From Eubacteriales bacterium (GTDB lineage Bacteria; Bacillota; Clostridia; Lachnospirales; Lachnospiraceae), in the NCBI GenBank assembly GCA_030536995.1, contig JAUNOY010000002.1, positions 186,001 to 250,000 of the forward strand: a DNA stretch of 64,000 nucleotides, written 5' to 3'. Shown piece after piece: positions 42,421 to 51,016 of this stretch. The notes beneath the pieces were generated by a model. It was not told the origin of the DNA. It did no database searches and was given only the letters and a program-made list of their open reading frames with translations. Numbering within the stretch: position 1 is the stretch's first letter; every line of letters starts with the position of its first letter. Made by a program: the position numbers and the translations under genes.

Positions 42421-43623
42421 ATGGAGATGTCGATTCGTTTTCCTAAATTAGGACTTGGATTTGATTATGTGCCGAAATCATTTCAGATTTTCGGTTTTGA
42501 AATAACCATATACGGGATTCTCATTGCTGTGGGAATGATTCTTGGCATCTCCTTTGTGGTGCTTGAAGCAAAGCGCAGTAACCAGAATCAGGATAAATAT
42601 CTTGATATGATAATTCTTTCTCTGGCAGCGGCTGTGGTGGGAGCCAGGATCTCCTATGTAGGGCTGAACTGGACGCTTTACAGGGGAAATCCCATGGAGA
42701 TTTTTAATCTGAGAGGCGGAGGAATCTGGTTCTACGGAGGACTTCTGGGGGGGATACTGGCAGCAGCTCTTTTCTGCAAAATCAGTAGTCTTCCATTCTG
42801 GCAGATGGCAGATACGGCGGTTATGGGAATTTTGATAGGACAGGCAGTGGGACGCTGGGGAAACTTTTTTAACAGAGAATCCTTTGGAGAATATACCAAA
42901 GGTATCTTTGCCATGCAGCTTCCCATTTCGGCAGTCCGTTCAGGGGAAGTAACAGAACTGATGAGGGAGAATCTGATTTCTGAAGGCGGAATTTCCTATA
43001 TTCAGGTAAGTCCTGTGTTTCTCTACGAGAGCCTGTGGTGTTTGCTTCTGTTTCTGATTCTTCTGGCAGTTAAGAGAAAAAAGAAGTTTTACGGCGAAAT
43101 TTTTATGCTTTATCTGGCTGGATATGGACTGGGAAGGTTTTTCTTCGAATGGATTCGTGCAGATAAGCTTTATATTCCCGGAACAAAAATTAGTATCGGC
43201 ATAGTGATTTCGGCAGTCTTGTTTTTGTTTTTTGTACCGGCAGTGATGATAAAAAGAACTATGAGCAGGAAACGGGCTGCGGCGAGAAAGCAAAGAAGAG
43301 AAAAAATATATCTGGCTCAGGAAGAAGCATACAGAAAAGAAACTGAGAAGGATGATACCGGACAGGCGGGAAAAGAAAAAAAACCTGACATCGAACATGA
43401 TGTATCTGGGGAGAATGCGGATGATCTCCTGGCTTCACAGGAAGAAATGCCAGATGATACTGCTTTCGGAAAGTCAGAGGAAACAGATTCTGATAACTGG
43501 GAAAATTCCCGGTATGCTCATATAGCGGATGCATGGAGAACAGAAAGTTTTCCGAAAGAGGATGAAGGTGGAGAAGATCCGGAAGCTTTTTCGGAACCAA
43601 TGGAAGAAAAAACCGTGGAATAA
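42421..43623 (+). CDS. lgt: Prolipoprotein diacylglyceryl transferase with long acidic C-terminal tail
   Basis: Transfers diacylglycerol from phosphatidylglycerol to the lipobox cysteine of prolipoproteins. The seven-helix core (1-290) contains GGGIWFYGGLLGG and the signature GRWGNFFNRESFG, and ends with a helix near FLFFVPAVMI. Residues about 290-400 form a hydrophilic extension: a basic stretch (KRAAARKQRREK) followed by an acidic, low-complexity tail. Typical Lgt proteins end soon after the last helix, so the tail is an add-on; its role is unknown. Ends at the terminator 43629-43673. Confidence 0.95.
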   Translation: MEMSIRFPKLGLGFDYVPKSFQIFGFEITIYGILIAVGMILGISFVVLEAKRSNQNQDKYLDMIILSLAAAVVGARISYVGLNWTLYRGNPMEIFNLRGGGIWFYGGLLGGILAAALFCKISSLPFWQMADTAVMGILIGQAVGRWGNFFNRESFGEYTKGIFAMQLPISAVRSGEVTELMRENLISEGGISYIQVSPVFLYESLWCLLLFLILLAVKRKKKFYGEIFMLYLAGYGLGRFFFEWIRADKLYIPGTKISIGIVISAVLFLFFVPAVMIKRTMSRKRAAARKQRREKIYLAQEEAYRKETEKDDTGQAGKEKKPDIEHDVSGENADDLLASQEEMPDDTAFGKSEETDSDNWENSRYAHIADAWRTESFPKEDEGGEDPEAFSEPMEEKTVE

Positions 43624-43628
43624 ATAAA

Positions 43629-43673
43629 AAAGTACAGGAAATCCCGTTGGAATCCTGTACTTTCTTTTTTTTT
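43629..43673. terminator. Terminator between lgt and the dcw cluster
   Basis: AAAGTACAGGA (43629-43639) pairs perfectly with TCCTGTACTTT (43653-43663), followed by C and T9. Confidence 0.93.
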
Positions 43674-43744
43674 AGAAAGATGGTACAGGTAGAAAAAAAG
43701 CGTATAACTTAATATAATTTTAATAAATTAAAAATAGATTCCCC

Positions 43745-43773
43745 TTGTTTTTTACGTTTAAATAGTTTAGAAT
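43745..43773 (+). promoter_or_regulatory. Promoter of the dcw cluster
   Basis: TTGTTT (43745-43750), 17 bp, TAGAAT (43768-43773). Transcription would start near 43780, at the edge of the MraZ boxes. Confidence 0.6.
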
Positions 43774-43780
43774 AATTGTA

Positions 43781-43820
43781 TAAGTGGTAGAAAGTGGTGA
43801 ATAGTGGTGGAAAATGGGGC
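43781..43820 (+). promoter_or_regulatory. MraZ operator: four boxes with 10-bp period
   Basis: Four successive 10-mers carry AGTGGT, AGTGGT, AGTGGT and AATGGG at the same position (starting at 43783, 43793, 43803 and 43813). Direct repeats of a TGGx core at 10-bp spacing next to the mraZ promoter are the known form of MraZ operators. Placement just after the start site predicts autorepression of the cluster. Confidence 0.82.
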
Positions 43821-43897
43821 GCCGATGGCAGAGTGAACCATTGACACCCTGCGGAGTGCGAGGGGGAGACTTGCACTTACGAGAGTAGGTGAGTTTT

Positions 43898-44329
43898 ATG
43901 TTCATGGGAGAGTACAATCATATAATCGACGCGAAGGGGCGTATGATTATTCCCTCTAAGTTCAGGGAACTCTTAGGGGAAGAGTTCGTTCTGACAAAGG
44001 GACTTGACGGTTGTCTTTCCATTTATCCCATGGAAGAATGGGAAGTGTTTGAACAGAAACTCAGAGCTTTACCACTTACGAATAAGAACGCAAGAACCTT
44101 TTCACGATTCTTTGTTGCAGGTGCGACTACATGTGAGCTGGATAAGCAGGGGAGGATTCTCGTTCCTCAGACGTTACGGGAATTCGCTGGTCTGGAGAAA
44201 GATGTGGTTTTAACAGGAAATCTGAACAGGATTGAAGTGTGGAGCAAAGAAAAGTGGAGCGAAAACTGCAATTATGATGATATGGACAGTATTGCAGAAA
44301 GTATGCAGGATATGGGCATTATCATCTGA
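43898..44329 (+). CDS. mraZ: Transcriptional regulator MraZ
   Basis: A 143-residue DNA-binding protein that represses the dcw operon. Two SpoVT/AbrB-like halves are visible: [20 protein letters not shown] at the start and [20 protein letters not shown] in the middle, each with the DxxGR motif. ATG 43898 fits the family start (MFMGEY) and has AGGTGA 5 nt upstream; the in-frame GTG at 43889 is less likely. It is the first gene of the dcw cluster. Confidence 0.95.
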   Translation: MFMGEYNHIIDAKGRMIIPSKFRELLGEEFVLTKGLDGCLSIYPMEEWEVFEQKLRALPLTNKNARTFSRFFVAGATTCELDKQGRILVPQTLREFAGLEKDVVLTGNLNRIEVWSKEKWSENCNYDDMDSIAESMQDMGIII

Positions 44330-44364
44330 GCAGTTCGCCGGGGAAATCCAGACAGGAGACGGAT

Positions 44365-45297
44365 ATGACATTTGAACACAAATCTGTATTACTGGAAGAA
44401 ACTATCCAGGGCTTAAGGGTAAAGCCGGACGGAATCTACGTGGATGGCACTTTAGGAGGAGCGGGACATGCCATTGAGGTATGTAAGAAACTTTCTGCCA
44501 AGGGGAGATTTATTGGTATAGATCAAGACCAGGATGCGATAATTGCTGCGAGTGAAAGGCTGGCCGCCTATGAACAGGCGACTGTCATTCGCAGCAATTA
44601 TTGTTACATGGTGCAGGAACTGAAAGCCCGCGGAATTGAGAAAGTGGATGGAATTGTCTTAGATCTTGGAGTATCATCCTATCAGCTTGATAATGAAGAA
44701 AGAGGCTTTACTTATCGCTTTGATGCGCCGCTTGATATGCGCATGGACCAGAGACAGAGCCAGACAGCCAGTGATATCGTCAATGGCTACGAAGAAAAAG
44801 AATTATACCGTATCATCCGTGATTACGGAGAAGATAAATTCGCGAAGAATATAGCGAAACATATTGTTGCTGCCAGAACACAGGCACCTATTGAGACAAC
44901 GGGAGAGCTTACTGAAATTATACGAAGAGCGATTCCGATGAAAATGCAGGCGAAATCAGGTCATCCTGCGAAGCGTACTTTCCAGGCAATCCGTATTGAA
45001 TTGAACAGGGAACTTGATGTACTTCGCGATTCTTTGGATGGAATGATTGATATGCTAAATGAAGGCGGCAGAATCTGTATTATTACTTTCCATTCACTGG
45101 AGGACAGGATTGTTAAGACGATTTTCAGAAAAAATGAGAATCCATGTACTTGTCCGCCGGATTTTCCTGTATGTGTATGTGGCAATACATCAAAGGGAAA
45201 GGTTATCACCAGGAAACCGATTCTTCCAAGTGATGAGGAAATGGAAGTAAATCCACGTTCCAAAAGTGCGAAGCTTCGAATATTTGAACGGGGGTAA
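44365..45297 (+). CDS. rsmH: 16S rRNA (cytosine-1402-N4)-methyltransferase
   Basis: Methylates N4 of C1402 in 16S rRNA. The 310-residue protein shows [15 protein letters not shown], the SAM loop [54 protein letters not shown] and [10 protein letters not shown]. It sits in its standard place between mraZ and ftsL. Confidence 0.97.
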   Translation: MTFEHKSVLLEETIQGLRVKPDGIYVDGTLGGAGHAIEVCKKLSAKGRFIGIDQDQDAIIAASERLAAYEQATVIRSNYCYMVQELKARGIEKVDGIVLDLGVSSYQLDNEERGFTYRFDAPLDMRMDQRQSQTASDIVNGYEEKELYRIIRDYGEDKFAKNIAKHIVAARTQAPIETTGELTEIIRRAIPMKMQAKSGHPAKRTFQAIRIELNRELDVLRDSLDGMIDMLNEGGRICIITFHSLEDRIVKTIFRKNENPCTCPPDFPVCVCGNTSKGKVITRKPILPSDEEMEVNPRSKSAKLRIFERG

Positions 45298-45329
45298 CCG
45301 TAACGATTTGTTTGTGAGAGAGGCAGGAA

Positions 45330-45890
45330 ATGGCGAAGACAACAAGAGCTGAAACAGCCCGGAGAAATATGAACAGCGCCAGAGTAAACAGGGGAGTATA
45401 CGTAGAAGGAAGTGCTGCCAGACGTCTGGCAGAAGTGCCGGAGAGACATTATCCGGCGCGTCCTGCAAGGAAGAGGGTGCGTACAGAGGCAAGGAGGCCG
45501 CAGCAATCGGCACGGCCGAAGCATCAGACAAGCCAGCAGGCACTCAGAAACAGAGAAAAAGCCATGGGGATGAGCCAGGGCTTTGTTGTGTTCCTTGCAA
45601 TCGTATCAGCTGCCATTCTTTTTTGTGCAGTAAATTACCTCCAGTATAAGTCAGAAATTACAGGAAAGATGAGAAATATAGCAACTCTGGAATCAGAGCT
45701 GGCGCAGTTAAAAGAAGATAACGATGCTTATTATAGTCAGGTGACTTCTATGGTAGATCTGGAACGGATTAAAAAAATTGCAATAGGTCGTCTGGGAATG
45801 AAATACCCTGCTGAGGAACAGATAGTAACCTATCAGACAGAGGGAAGCAGCTATGTGAGACAGTATCAGGATATACCTGATTCAAAGTAG
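45330..45890 (+). CDS. ftsL: FtsL-like cell division protein
   Basis: A 186-residue bitopic membrane protein of the divisome. It has a long basic cytoplasmic N-terminus (1-80, rich in arginine), one membrane helix (about 83-102), then an extracellular coiled coil (MRNIATLESELAQLKEDNDAYYSQV) and the IAIGRLGMKYP motif common in FtsL. The N-terminal part is longer than in B. subtilis FtsL. Sequence conservation of the family is low, so identity rests on layout and position between rsmH and ftsI. Confidence 0.85.
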   Translation: MAKTTRAETARRNMNSARVNRGVYVEGSAARRLAEVPERHYPARPARKRVRTEARRPQQSARPKHQTSQQALRNREKAMGMSQGFVVFLAIVSAAILFCAVNYLQYKSEITGKMRNIATLESELAQLKEDNDAYYSQVTSMVDLERIKKIAIGRLGMKYPAEEQIVTYQTEGSSYVRQYQDIPDSK

Positions 45891-45898
45891 GTGAATGA

Positions 45899-48121
45899 TT
45901 GAGCAGTAAAAGAAAAAATTACAGAAAACCAAAGAGAAAAATTAATTATGGAATGCGAAAGAAGCTGGTAATACTGTTTACATTTGTATTACTGGCTTTA
46001 GTCGGTTTGATGGTAAGAATTACCTTTATTAATGCGACAAGCGGAAATAAATATAAGAAACAGGTATTAAGTCAGGCTCAGCAGAGATATGAGAGTCGTG
46101 TTCTCCCGGCCAAACGAGGAGATATTTATGACAGAAACGGGAATCTGCTGGCAACCAGTAATAAAGTTTACAATGTAATTCTGGATTGTAAGGCTGTCAA
46201 TTCTGATAAAGATTATGTGGAGCCGACGATTAGGGCTCTTGTGGATATTTTGGGACTTGATGAGGAGGATGTCAGAGACAGACTTTCGGATACAAGAACC
46301 ATGAACAGCCAGTATCAGATTTTGAAAAAACAGCTTTCTATGGATGAAAAGAAGAGTTTTGAAGAATATTGTACGGTGGAAGAAGACTCAGGTTTGACAG
46401 ATACTCAGATTAAGGAGCGAAGCAATGTAAAGGGAGTCTGGTTTGAGGAAGATTATCTGAGAAGCTATCCGTTTAATGAAGCTGCCTGTGACACTATTGG
46501 ATTTACGTTCGCAAGAGATGTAGCGGACTGGGGACTTGAAGGATATTATAACAGTACACTTACCGGTGTGGACGGAAGACAGTACGGATATTTCAATAAT
46601 AATTCTGATGTAGAGCAGACGATTATCGCACCTACAAACGGAAAGAGTATTGAAACTACTATTGATATCGGTGCGCAGCAGATTGTGGAGAGCTGGGTCA
46701 ACGCATTTAATGACTGGATGGGTGCGAAACACGTAGGAGTCATTGTGGAGGATCCGAATACGGGAGAAATCCTTGCTATGGACGGTGGTGACCGTTATGA
46801 CCTGAACCAGCCGCGCGATATGTCCAAAGTACACACAAAAGAAGAAATAAAGGCGATGAATGATGCAGAAACGGTGGAAGCATTAAGTGCCATGTGGAGC
46901 AATTACTGTGTGACAGATGCATTTGAGCCGGGATCGACTGTGAAACCGATTGTGATGGCTTCTGCTCTGGAAAAAGGTGCGATTAAAGAGGCAGATACTT
47001 TTGTCTGCGATGGCAGCCAGGTTTTCGGAGCAAATTCAGAAACACTTATTAAATGTGCCGCATATCCGAATGCTCACGGAACAGAAACACTGGGCGAAGT
47101 AATTGCCAATTCCTGCAATGACGGTATGATGCAGATTGCAGAAAAAATGGGAGCAGAACGGTTCATAAAAACACAAAGCGTCTTTAACTTCGGAACAAGA
47201 ACCGGTATTGACCTTCCGAACGAGGGAGCAGGAATTATCCATACTACAGATACTATGGGTCAAACTGAGCTTGCATGTTCCGCTTTCGGACAGGGATTTA
47301 CCTGTACTATGATTCAGGAAATCAATGCCATGTGTTCTGTAATTAACGGCGGTTATTACTACCAGCCTCATCTGGTGAAGGCGATTAAGGACAGTCACGG
47401 CGGAATTGTAAAATCAATAGAACCGACTCTTTTGAAGCAGACAATCTCATCAGGGATTTCCAGTGATATCAGAAGCTACATGGAATTGAGCGTGCAGCAG
47501 GGTACCAGCCGTACGTCCAAGGTTCAGGGCTATAGTTCAGGTGGTAAGACAGGAACAGCGGAGAAATATCCGCGAGGAAACAAGAAATATCTGGTATCTT
47601 TTATTGGATTTGCTCCGGTGGAGCGTCCGGAAGTGGTGATTTATGTTGTCGTGGATGAGCCTAATGTAGAAGATCAGGCGAACAGTACCTATGCCCAGTT
47701 TATTGCACAGGGAATTCTTTCCCAGCTTCTTCCGTATTTGAATATTGTTCCGGATGAAGCAGTAAACGGAGAGGTGCCTGAGACAATTCTTGCAGAAGAT
47801 CTTGCGAAGCATCTGGTAAGTACTCCGGGAAGCCAGATTGATGATAACGGAAATCTGGTTGATTCTGCCGGAAACCTGATTGATTGGGAAGGAAACCGTA
47901 TTGATAAGGAAGGCTACCTTCTGGATAAGGAAGGAAACTATGTTATTGATGAGAATGGAAATTATAAGATGTCTGAATATTTAAACGGAAGTGCTGATAT
48001 GCTTCCGGAGGCTGTTTCAGACCCGAATGTTCCGGAACCTCTGGAGGATGATTCCGACCCGATTCAGGGAAATGATATGGAAAGTGAAGGACTTACCAAC
48101 GAAGAGGCAGGTCTGGAATAG
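45899..48121 (+). CDS. ftsI: Class B penicillin-binding protein (FtsI/PBP2B type) with tandem repeat tail
   Basis: A 740-residue septal transpeptidase: N-terminal membrane helix (about 24-44), dimerisation domain with RGDIYDRNGNLLATS, and transpeptidase domain with EPGSTVKPI (SxxK), ANSCNDGMM (SxN) and GGKTGTAEKYPRG (KTG). After the catalytic domain come about 110 extra residues holding six tandem 7-residue units of the form [V/I/L]DxxGN[L/R/Y] (residues 647-689, bases 47837-47965) and an acidic tail. The start is TTG 45899 behind AGGTGA; no ATG is available until residue 19. It follows ftsL by 8 bp. Confidence 0.94.
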   Translation: MSSKRKNYRKPKRKINYGMRKKLVILFTFVLLALVGLMVRITFINATSGNKYKKQVLSQAQQRYESRVLPAKRGDIYDRNGNLLATSNKVYNVILDCKAVNSDKDYVEPTIRALVDILGLDEEDVRDRLSDTRTMNSQYQILKKQLSMDEKKSFEEYCTVEEDSGLTDTQIKERSNVKGVWFEEDYLRSYPFNEAACDTIGFTFARDVADWGLEGYYNSTLTGVDGRQYGYFNNNSDVEQTIIAPTNGKSIETTIDIGAQQIVESWVNAFNDWMGAKHVGVIVEDPNTGEILAMDGGDRYDLNQPRDMSKVHTKEEIKAMNDAETVEALSAMWSNYCVTDAFEPGSTVKPIVMASALEKGAIKEADTFVCDGSQVFGANSETLIKCAAYPNAHGTETLGEVIANSCNDGMMQIAEKMGAERFIKTQSVFNFGTRTGIDLPNEGAGIIHTTDTMGQTELACSAFGQGFTCTMIQEINAMCSVINGGYYYQPHLVKAIKDSHGGIVKSIEPTLLKQTISSGISSDIRSYMELSVQQGTSRTSKVQGYSSGGKTGTAEKYPRGNKKYLVSFIGFAPVERPEVVIYVVVDEPNVEDQANSTYAQFIAQGILSQLLPYLNIVPDEAVNGEVPETILAEDLAKHLVSTPGSQIDDNGNLVDSAGNLIDWEGNRIDKEGYLLDKEGNYVIDENGNYKMSEYLNGSADMLPEAVSDPNVPEPLEDDSDPIQGNDMESEGLTNEEAGLE

Positions 48122-48146
48122 CGTAACAGTATAAGCAAACGAATAC

Positions 48147-48199
48147 CCCCGCATGGGAAAAGCATATATTACTATGACTTTTCTCTGCGGGGAATTTTT
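48147..48199 (+). other. Hairpin covering the ribosome site of the second penicillin-binding protein gene
   Basis: CCCCGCA (48147-48153) with GAAAAG (48157-48162) pair with CTTTTC (48178-48183) and TGCGGGG (48186-48192), followed by AATTTTT. The GGGGA ribosome site (48189-48193) of the gene starting at 48200 lies in the 3' arm, so the fold should both hinder translation and possibly act as a weak terminator within the dcw operon. Confidence 0.65.
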
Positions 48200-49960
48200 A
48201 TGAAAAAAAATATGACCTATCACAAGAAAAAAATCTGGATTGTATTTATTTGCTGCTTTGGAATACTCATGGGGCTGATCGGGCGGCTGACTTATCTTAT
48301 GGGCTTTCGCTCGGATTACTATTATGAGCGGGCGCAGGATCTCCACGAAAGAGAGCGAGATATCAAGGCAGCCAGAGGAGAAATTCTGGATGCAAAGGGA
48401 AAGGTGCTTGCCTCAAATAAGACAGTCTGCACAGTTTCCGTCATTCACAGCCAGATAAAGGAGCCGGAAAAAGTCATAGAAACTTTGTCGGAAAAGCTGA
48501 AAATGGAGGAAGCAGAAGTTCGTAAACGGGTGGAAAAGATTTCGTCTATTGAAAGAATCAGAACAAATGTGGACAAAGCAGTGGGAGATAGTATCAGGGA
48601 AGAAAATCTTTCAGGAGTAAAGATCGATGAAGACTATAAGCGTTATTATCCGTACGGAAGTCTTGCCTCGAAGGTTCTTGGCTTTACAGGAGGAGATAAT
48701 CAGGGAATCATCGGTCTTGAAGTAAAATATGAGGATGTTTTAAAGGGAATTCCCGGAAAAATCCTTACAACAACAGATGCAAGGGGAGTAGAGATTGACG
48801 GTATCGGAGAGACAAGGCAGGATCCTGTGCCCGGAAATTCCCTAAAAGTAAGTCTTGATGCAAATATTCAGGAATTTGTTCAGCAGGCGGCTTGTAAGGT
48901 GATGGAAGAAAAGGAAGCAGAACGTGTTTCGGTTCTTCTTATGAATCCGCAGAATGGAGAAATTTATGCCTGCGTCAATGTGCCGGAATTTGACCTGAAC
49001 CATCCGTTTGACCTGAACTACAAAGCAGATACATCTGCTCTTTCCGAAAAACAGAAGCAGGAACTTTTGAATCAGATGTGGAGGAATCCCTGTCTCAACG
49101 ATACATATGAGCCGGGGTCTACCTTTAAAATTATCACAATGTCTGCAGGACTGGAGGAGGGAGTGGTGACACCGGAGGATTCTTTTTACTGTCCCGGATA
49201 CAAAATAGTGGAAGATAGAAGAATTCGTTGTGCGAGGAGAGGAGGACATGGAGCCCAGACCTTTGTTCAGGGCGCGCAGAACTCCTGCAATCCCGTATTC
49301 ATTGAGGTGGGGCTTCGTCTTGGAGTGGAGAAATACTATGAATATTTTAAACAATTCGGACTTCTTACAAAGACGGGAGTAGACCTGCCCGGAGAAGCAG
49401 GAACTATCATGCATAAAATGGAAAATATGGGAGATGTGGAGTTGGCTACTGTGGCATTCGGTCAATCTTTCCAGATAACGCCCATCCAGCTTGCGACAAC
49501 AGTCAGTTCCCTTATCAACGGGGGGAAAAGGGTGACACCTCACTTTGGCGTATCTGTTTTAAATGAAAACGGCACTATGGGTAAAAAAATATCTTATCCT
49601 GTGAAAAAAGGAATTGTTTCGGAGGAAACTTCTGTAAAGGTAAGGGCGATACTGGAAACAGTGGTTTCTATTGGTTCAGGAAAAAATGCTCAAATTGACG
49701 GTTATGAAATCGGAGGAAAAACAGCGACTTCTCAGACCTTACCCAGAAGCGCCAACCGTTATATCTCTTCTTTTCTGGGATTTGCTCCGGCAAAAGACCC
49801 TCAGATACTCGGAATCTGCATTATTCATAATCCTAAGGGAATCTATTACGGAGGAACAATAGCGGCGCCTGTTATCCGTAGTATTTTCGACAATGTACTG
49901 CCCTATCTGGGAATTGAAAAGAGAGAAGAAATTATAACTCCGGTTCCCACTGAGGGTTGA
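48200..49960 (+). CDS. Class B penicillin-binding protein (SpoVD/FtsI type), second copy
   Basis: A 586-residue transpeptidase with an N-terminal membrane helix (about 11-32), dimerisation domain (AARGEILDAKGKVLASN) and catalytic motifs EPGSTFKII (SxxK) and QNSCNPVFI (SxN). The third motif reads GGKTATSQTLPRS: alanine replaces the usual glycine of KTG. There is no PASTA domain, which B. subtilis SpoVD has. A tandem FtsI-SpoVD pair is usual in spore-forming Firmicutes, with this copy serving sporulation cortex synthesis; here that role is inference. Its ribosome site is buried in a hairpin. Confidence 0.92.
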   Translation: MKKNMTYHKKKIWIVFICCFGILMGLIGRLTYLMGFRSDYYYERAQDLHERERDIKAARGEILDAKGKVLASNKTVCTVSVIHSQIKEPEKVIETLSEKLKMEEAEVRKRVEKISSIERIRTNVDKAVGDSIREENLSGVKIDEDYKRYYPYGSLASKVLGFTGGDNQGIIGLEVKYEDVLKGIPGKILTTTDARGVEIDGIGETRQDPVPGNSLKVSLDANIQEFVQQAACKVMEEKEAERVSVLLMNPQNGEIYACVNVPEFDLNHPFDLNYKADTSALSEKQKQELLNQMWRNPCLNDTYEPGSTFKIITMSAGLEEGVVTPEDSFYCPGYKIVEDRRIRCARRGGHGAQTFVQGAQNSCNPVFIEVGLRLGVEKYYEYFKQFGLLTKTGVDLPGEAGTIMHKMENMGDVELATVAFGQSFQITPIQLATTVSSLINGGKRVTPHFGVSVLNENGTMGKKISYPVKKGIVSEETSVKVRAILETVVSIGSGKNAQIDGYEIGGKTATSQTLPRSANRYISSFLGFAPAKDPQILGICIIHNPKGIYYGGTIAAPVIRSIFDNVLPYLGIEKREEIITPVPTEG

Positions 49961-50032
49961 TAAATGAGAGAAAAAGACGTATACTTAAAGATGATTTAAA
50001 AATAAAACGAAAGAATTAAAAGAGGTGTGAGG

Positions 50033-50989
50033 ATGGACTCTAAAATTGTAATCCCCGTATTGATTTCCTTTGCAATCAGCGTTGCATTAGGACCGATTAT
50101 CATTCCCTTTCTCAGAAAGTTGAAAATGGGACAGACAGAGAGAGTAGAAGGTGTGCAGTCTCATCTTAAGAAGGCGGGAACGCCTACTATGGGCGGCGTA
50201 ATCTTTCTGGTTGCGACAACTGTAACGGCTCTCTTATATATGAAAGATTACCCAAAGATCATTCCGGTGTTATTCCTGACTCTTGGATTCGGAATTATTG
50301 GATTTCTGGACGACTATCTGAAGGTTGTACTGAAACGTTCTGACGGACTTCTTCCATGGCAGAAGATGCTGCTTCAGATTATCCTGACAGGAATATTTGT
50401 GTTCTATATTATGAATTACACAGATATTTCTCTCACGATGATGATTCCATTCTGGAAAGGGCACTATCTGAATCTTGGCTGGCTTGCAGTGCCGGTACTT
50501 TTCTTTGCGGTAATCGGTACGGTAAACGGAACAAACTTTACAGACGGACTTGATGGGCTTGCATCAAGCGTAACTCTGATCGTAGCTGTATTTTTTACCG
50601 TGGTTTCCATCGGAATGAAGTCTGGCATTGAGCCGATTACCTGTGCAGTAGTGGGAAGCCTTATGGGATTCCTTCTCTTTAACGTATATCCGGCGAAGGT
50701 ATTCATGGGAGATACAGGCTCTCTGGCTCTGGGTGGTTTCGTTGCAGGAACTGCCTATATGATGCAGATGCCGTTATTTATCCTGATCGTGGGAATGATT
50801 TACTTTGTAGAGGTGCTTTCTGTAATGATTCAGGTTACTTATTTTAAAGTGACCCATGGAAAGCGTTTCTTTAAGATGGCTCCGATCCATCATCATTTTG
50901 AGCTCTGCGGATGGTCAGAGACTCGTATTGTAGCGGTATTTTCAGTGGTGACCGCAATTATGTGCATGATTGCATTTATGGCTATGTAA
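50033..50989 (+). CDS. mraY: Phospho-MurNAc-pentapeptide transferase
   Basis: Makes lipid I by joining the UDP-MurNAc-pentapeptide phospho-sugar to undecaprenyl phosphate. The 318-residue protein with about ten membrane helices shows KKAGTPTMGGVIFL, FLDDYLKV (metal aspartates), GTVNGTNFTDGLDGLA, FMGDTGSLALGGF and the histidine motif APIHHHFELCGW. ATG 50033 is chosen because AGAGG lies 7 nt upstream; an in-frame GTG lies at 50027. Confidence 0.97.
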   Translation: MDSKIVIPVLISFAISVALGPIIIPFLRKLKMGQTERVEGVQSHLKKAGTPTMGGVIFLVATTVTALLYMKDYPKIIPVLFLTLGFGIIGFLDDYLKVVLKRSDGLLPWQKMLLQIILTGIFVFYIMNYTDISLTMMIPFWKGHYLNLGWLAVPVLFFAVIGTVNGTNFTDGLDGLASSVTLIVAVFFTVVSIGMKSGIEPITCAVVGSLMGFLLFNVYPAKVFMGDTGSLALGGFVAGTAYMMQMPLFILIVGMIYFVEVLSVMIQVTYFKVTHGKRFFKMAPIHHHFELCGWSETRIVAVFSVVTAIMCMIAFMAM

Positions 50990-51016
50990 AGCTGTAATGC
51001 AGGCAGGAGGTTTGTT

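Noticed and set aside
43781-43820. Short regular repeats considered as a CRISPR-like or satellite array
   Set aside because: Units are only 10 bp without spacers, and position before mraZ fits MraZ operators.
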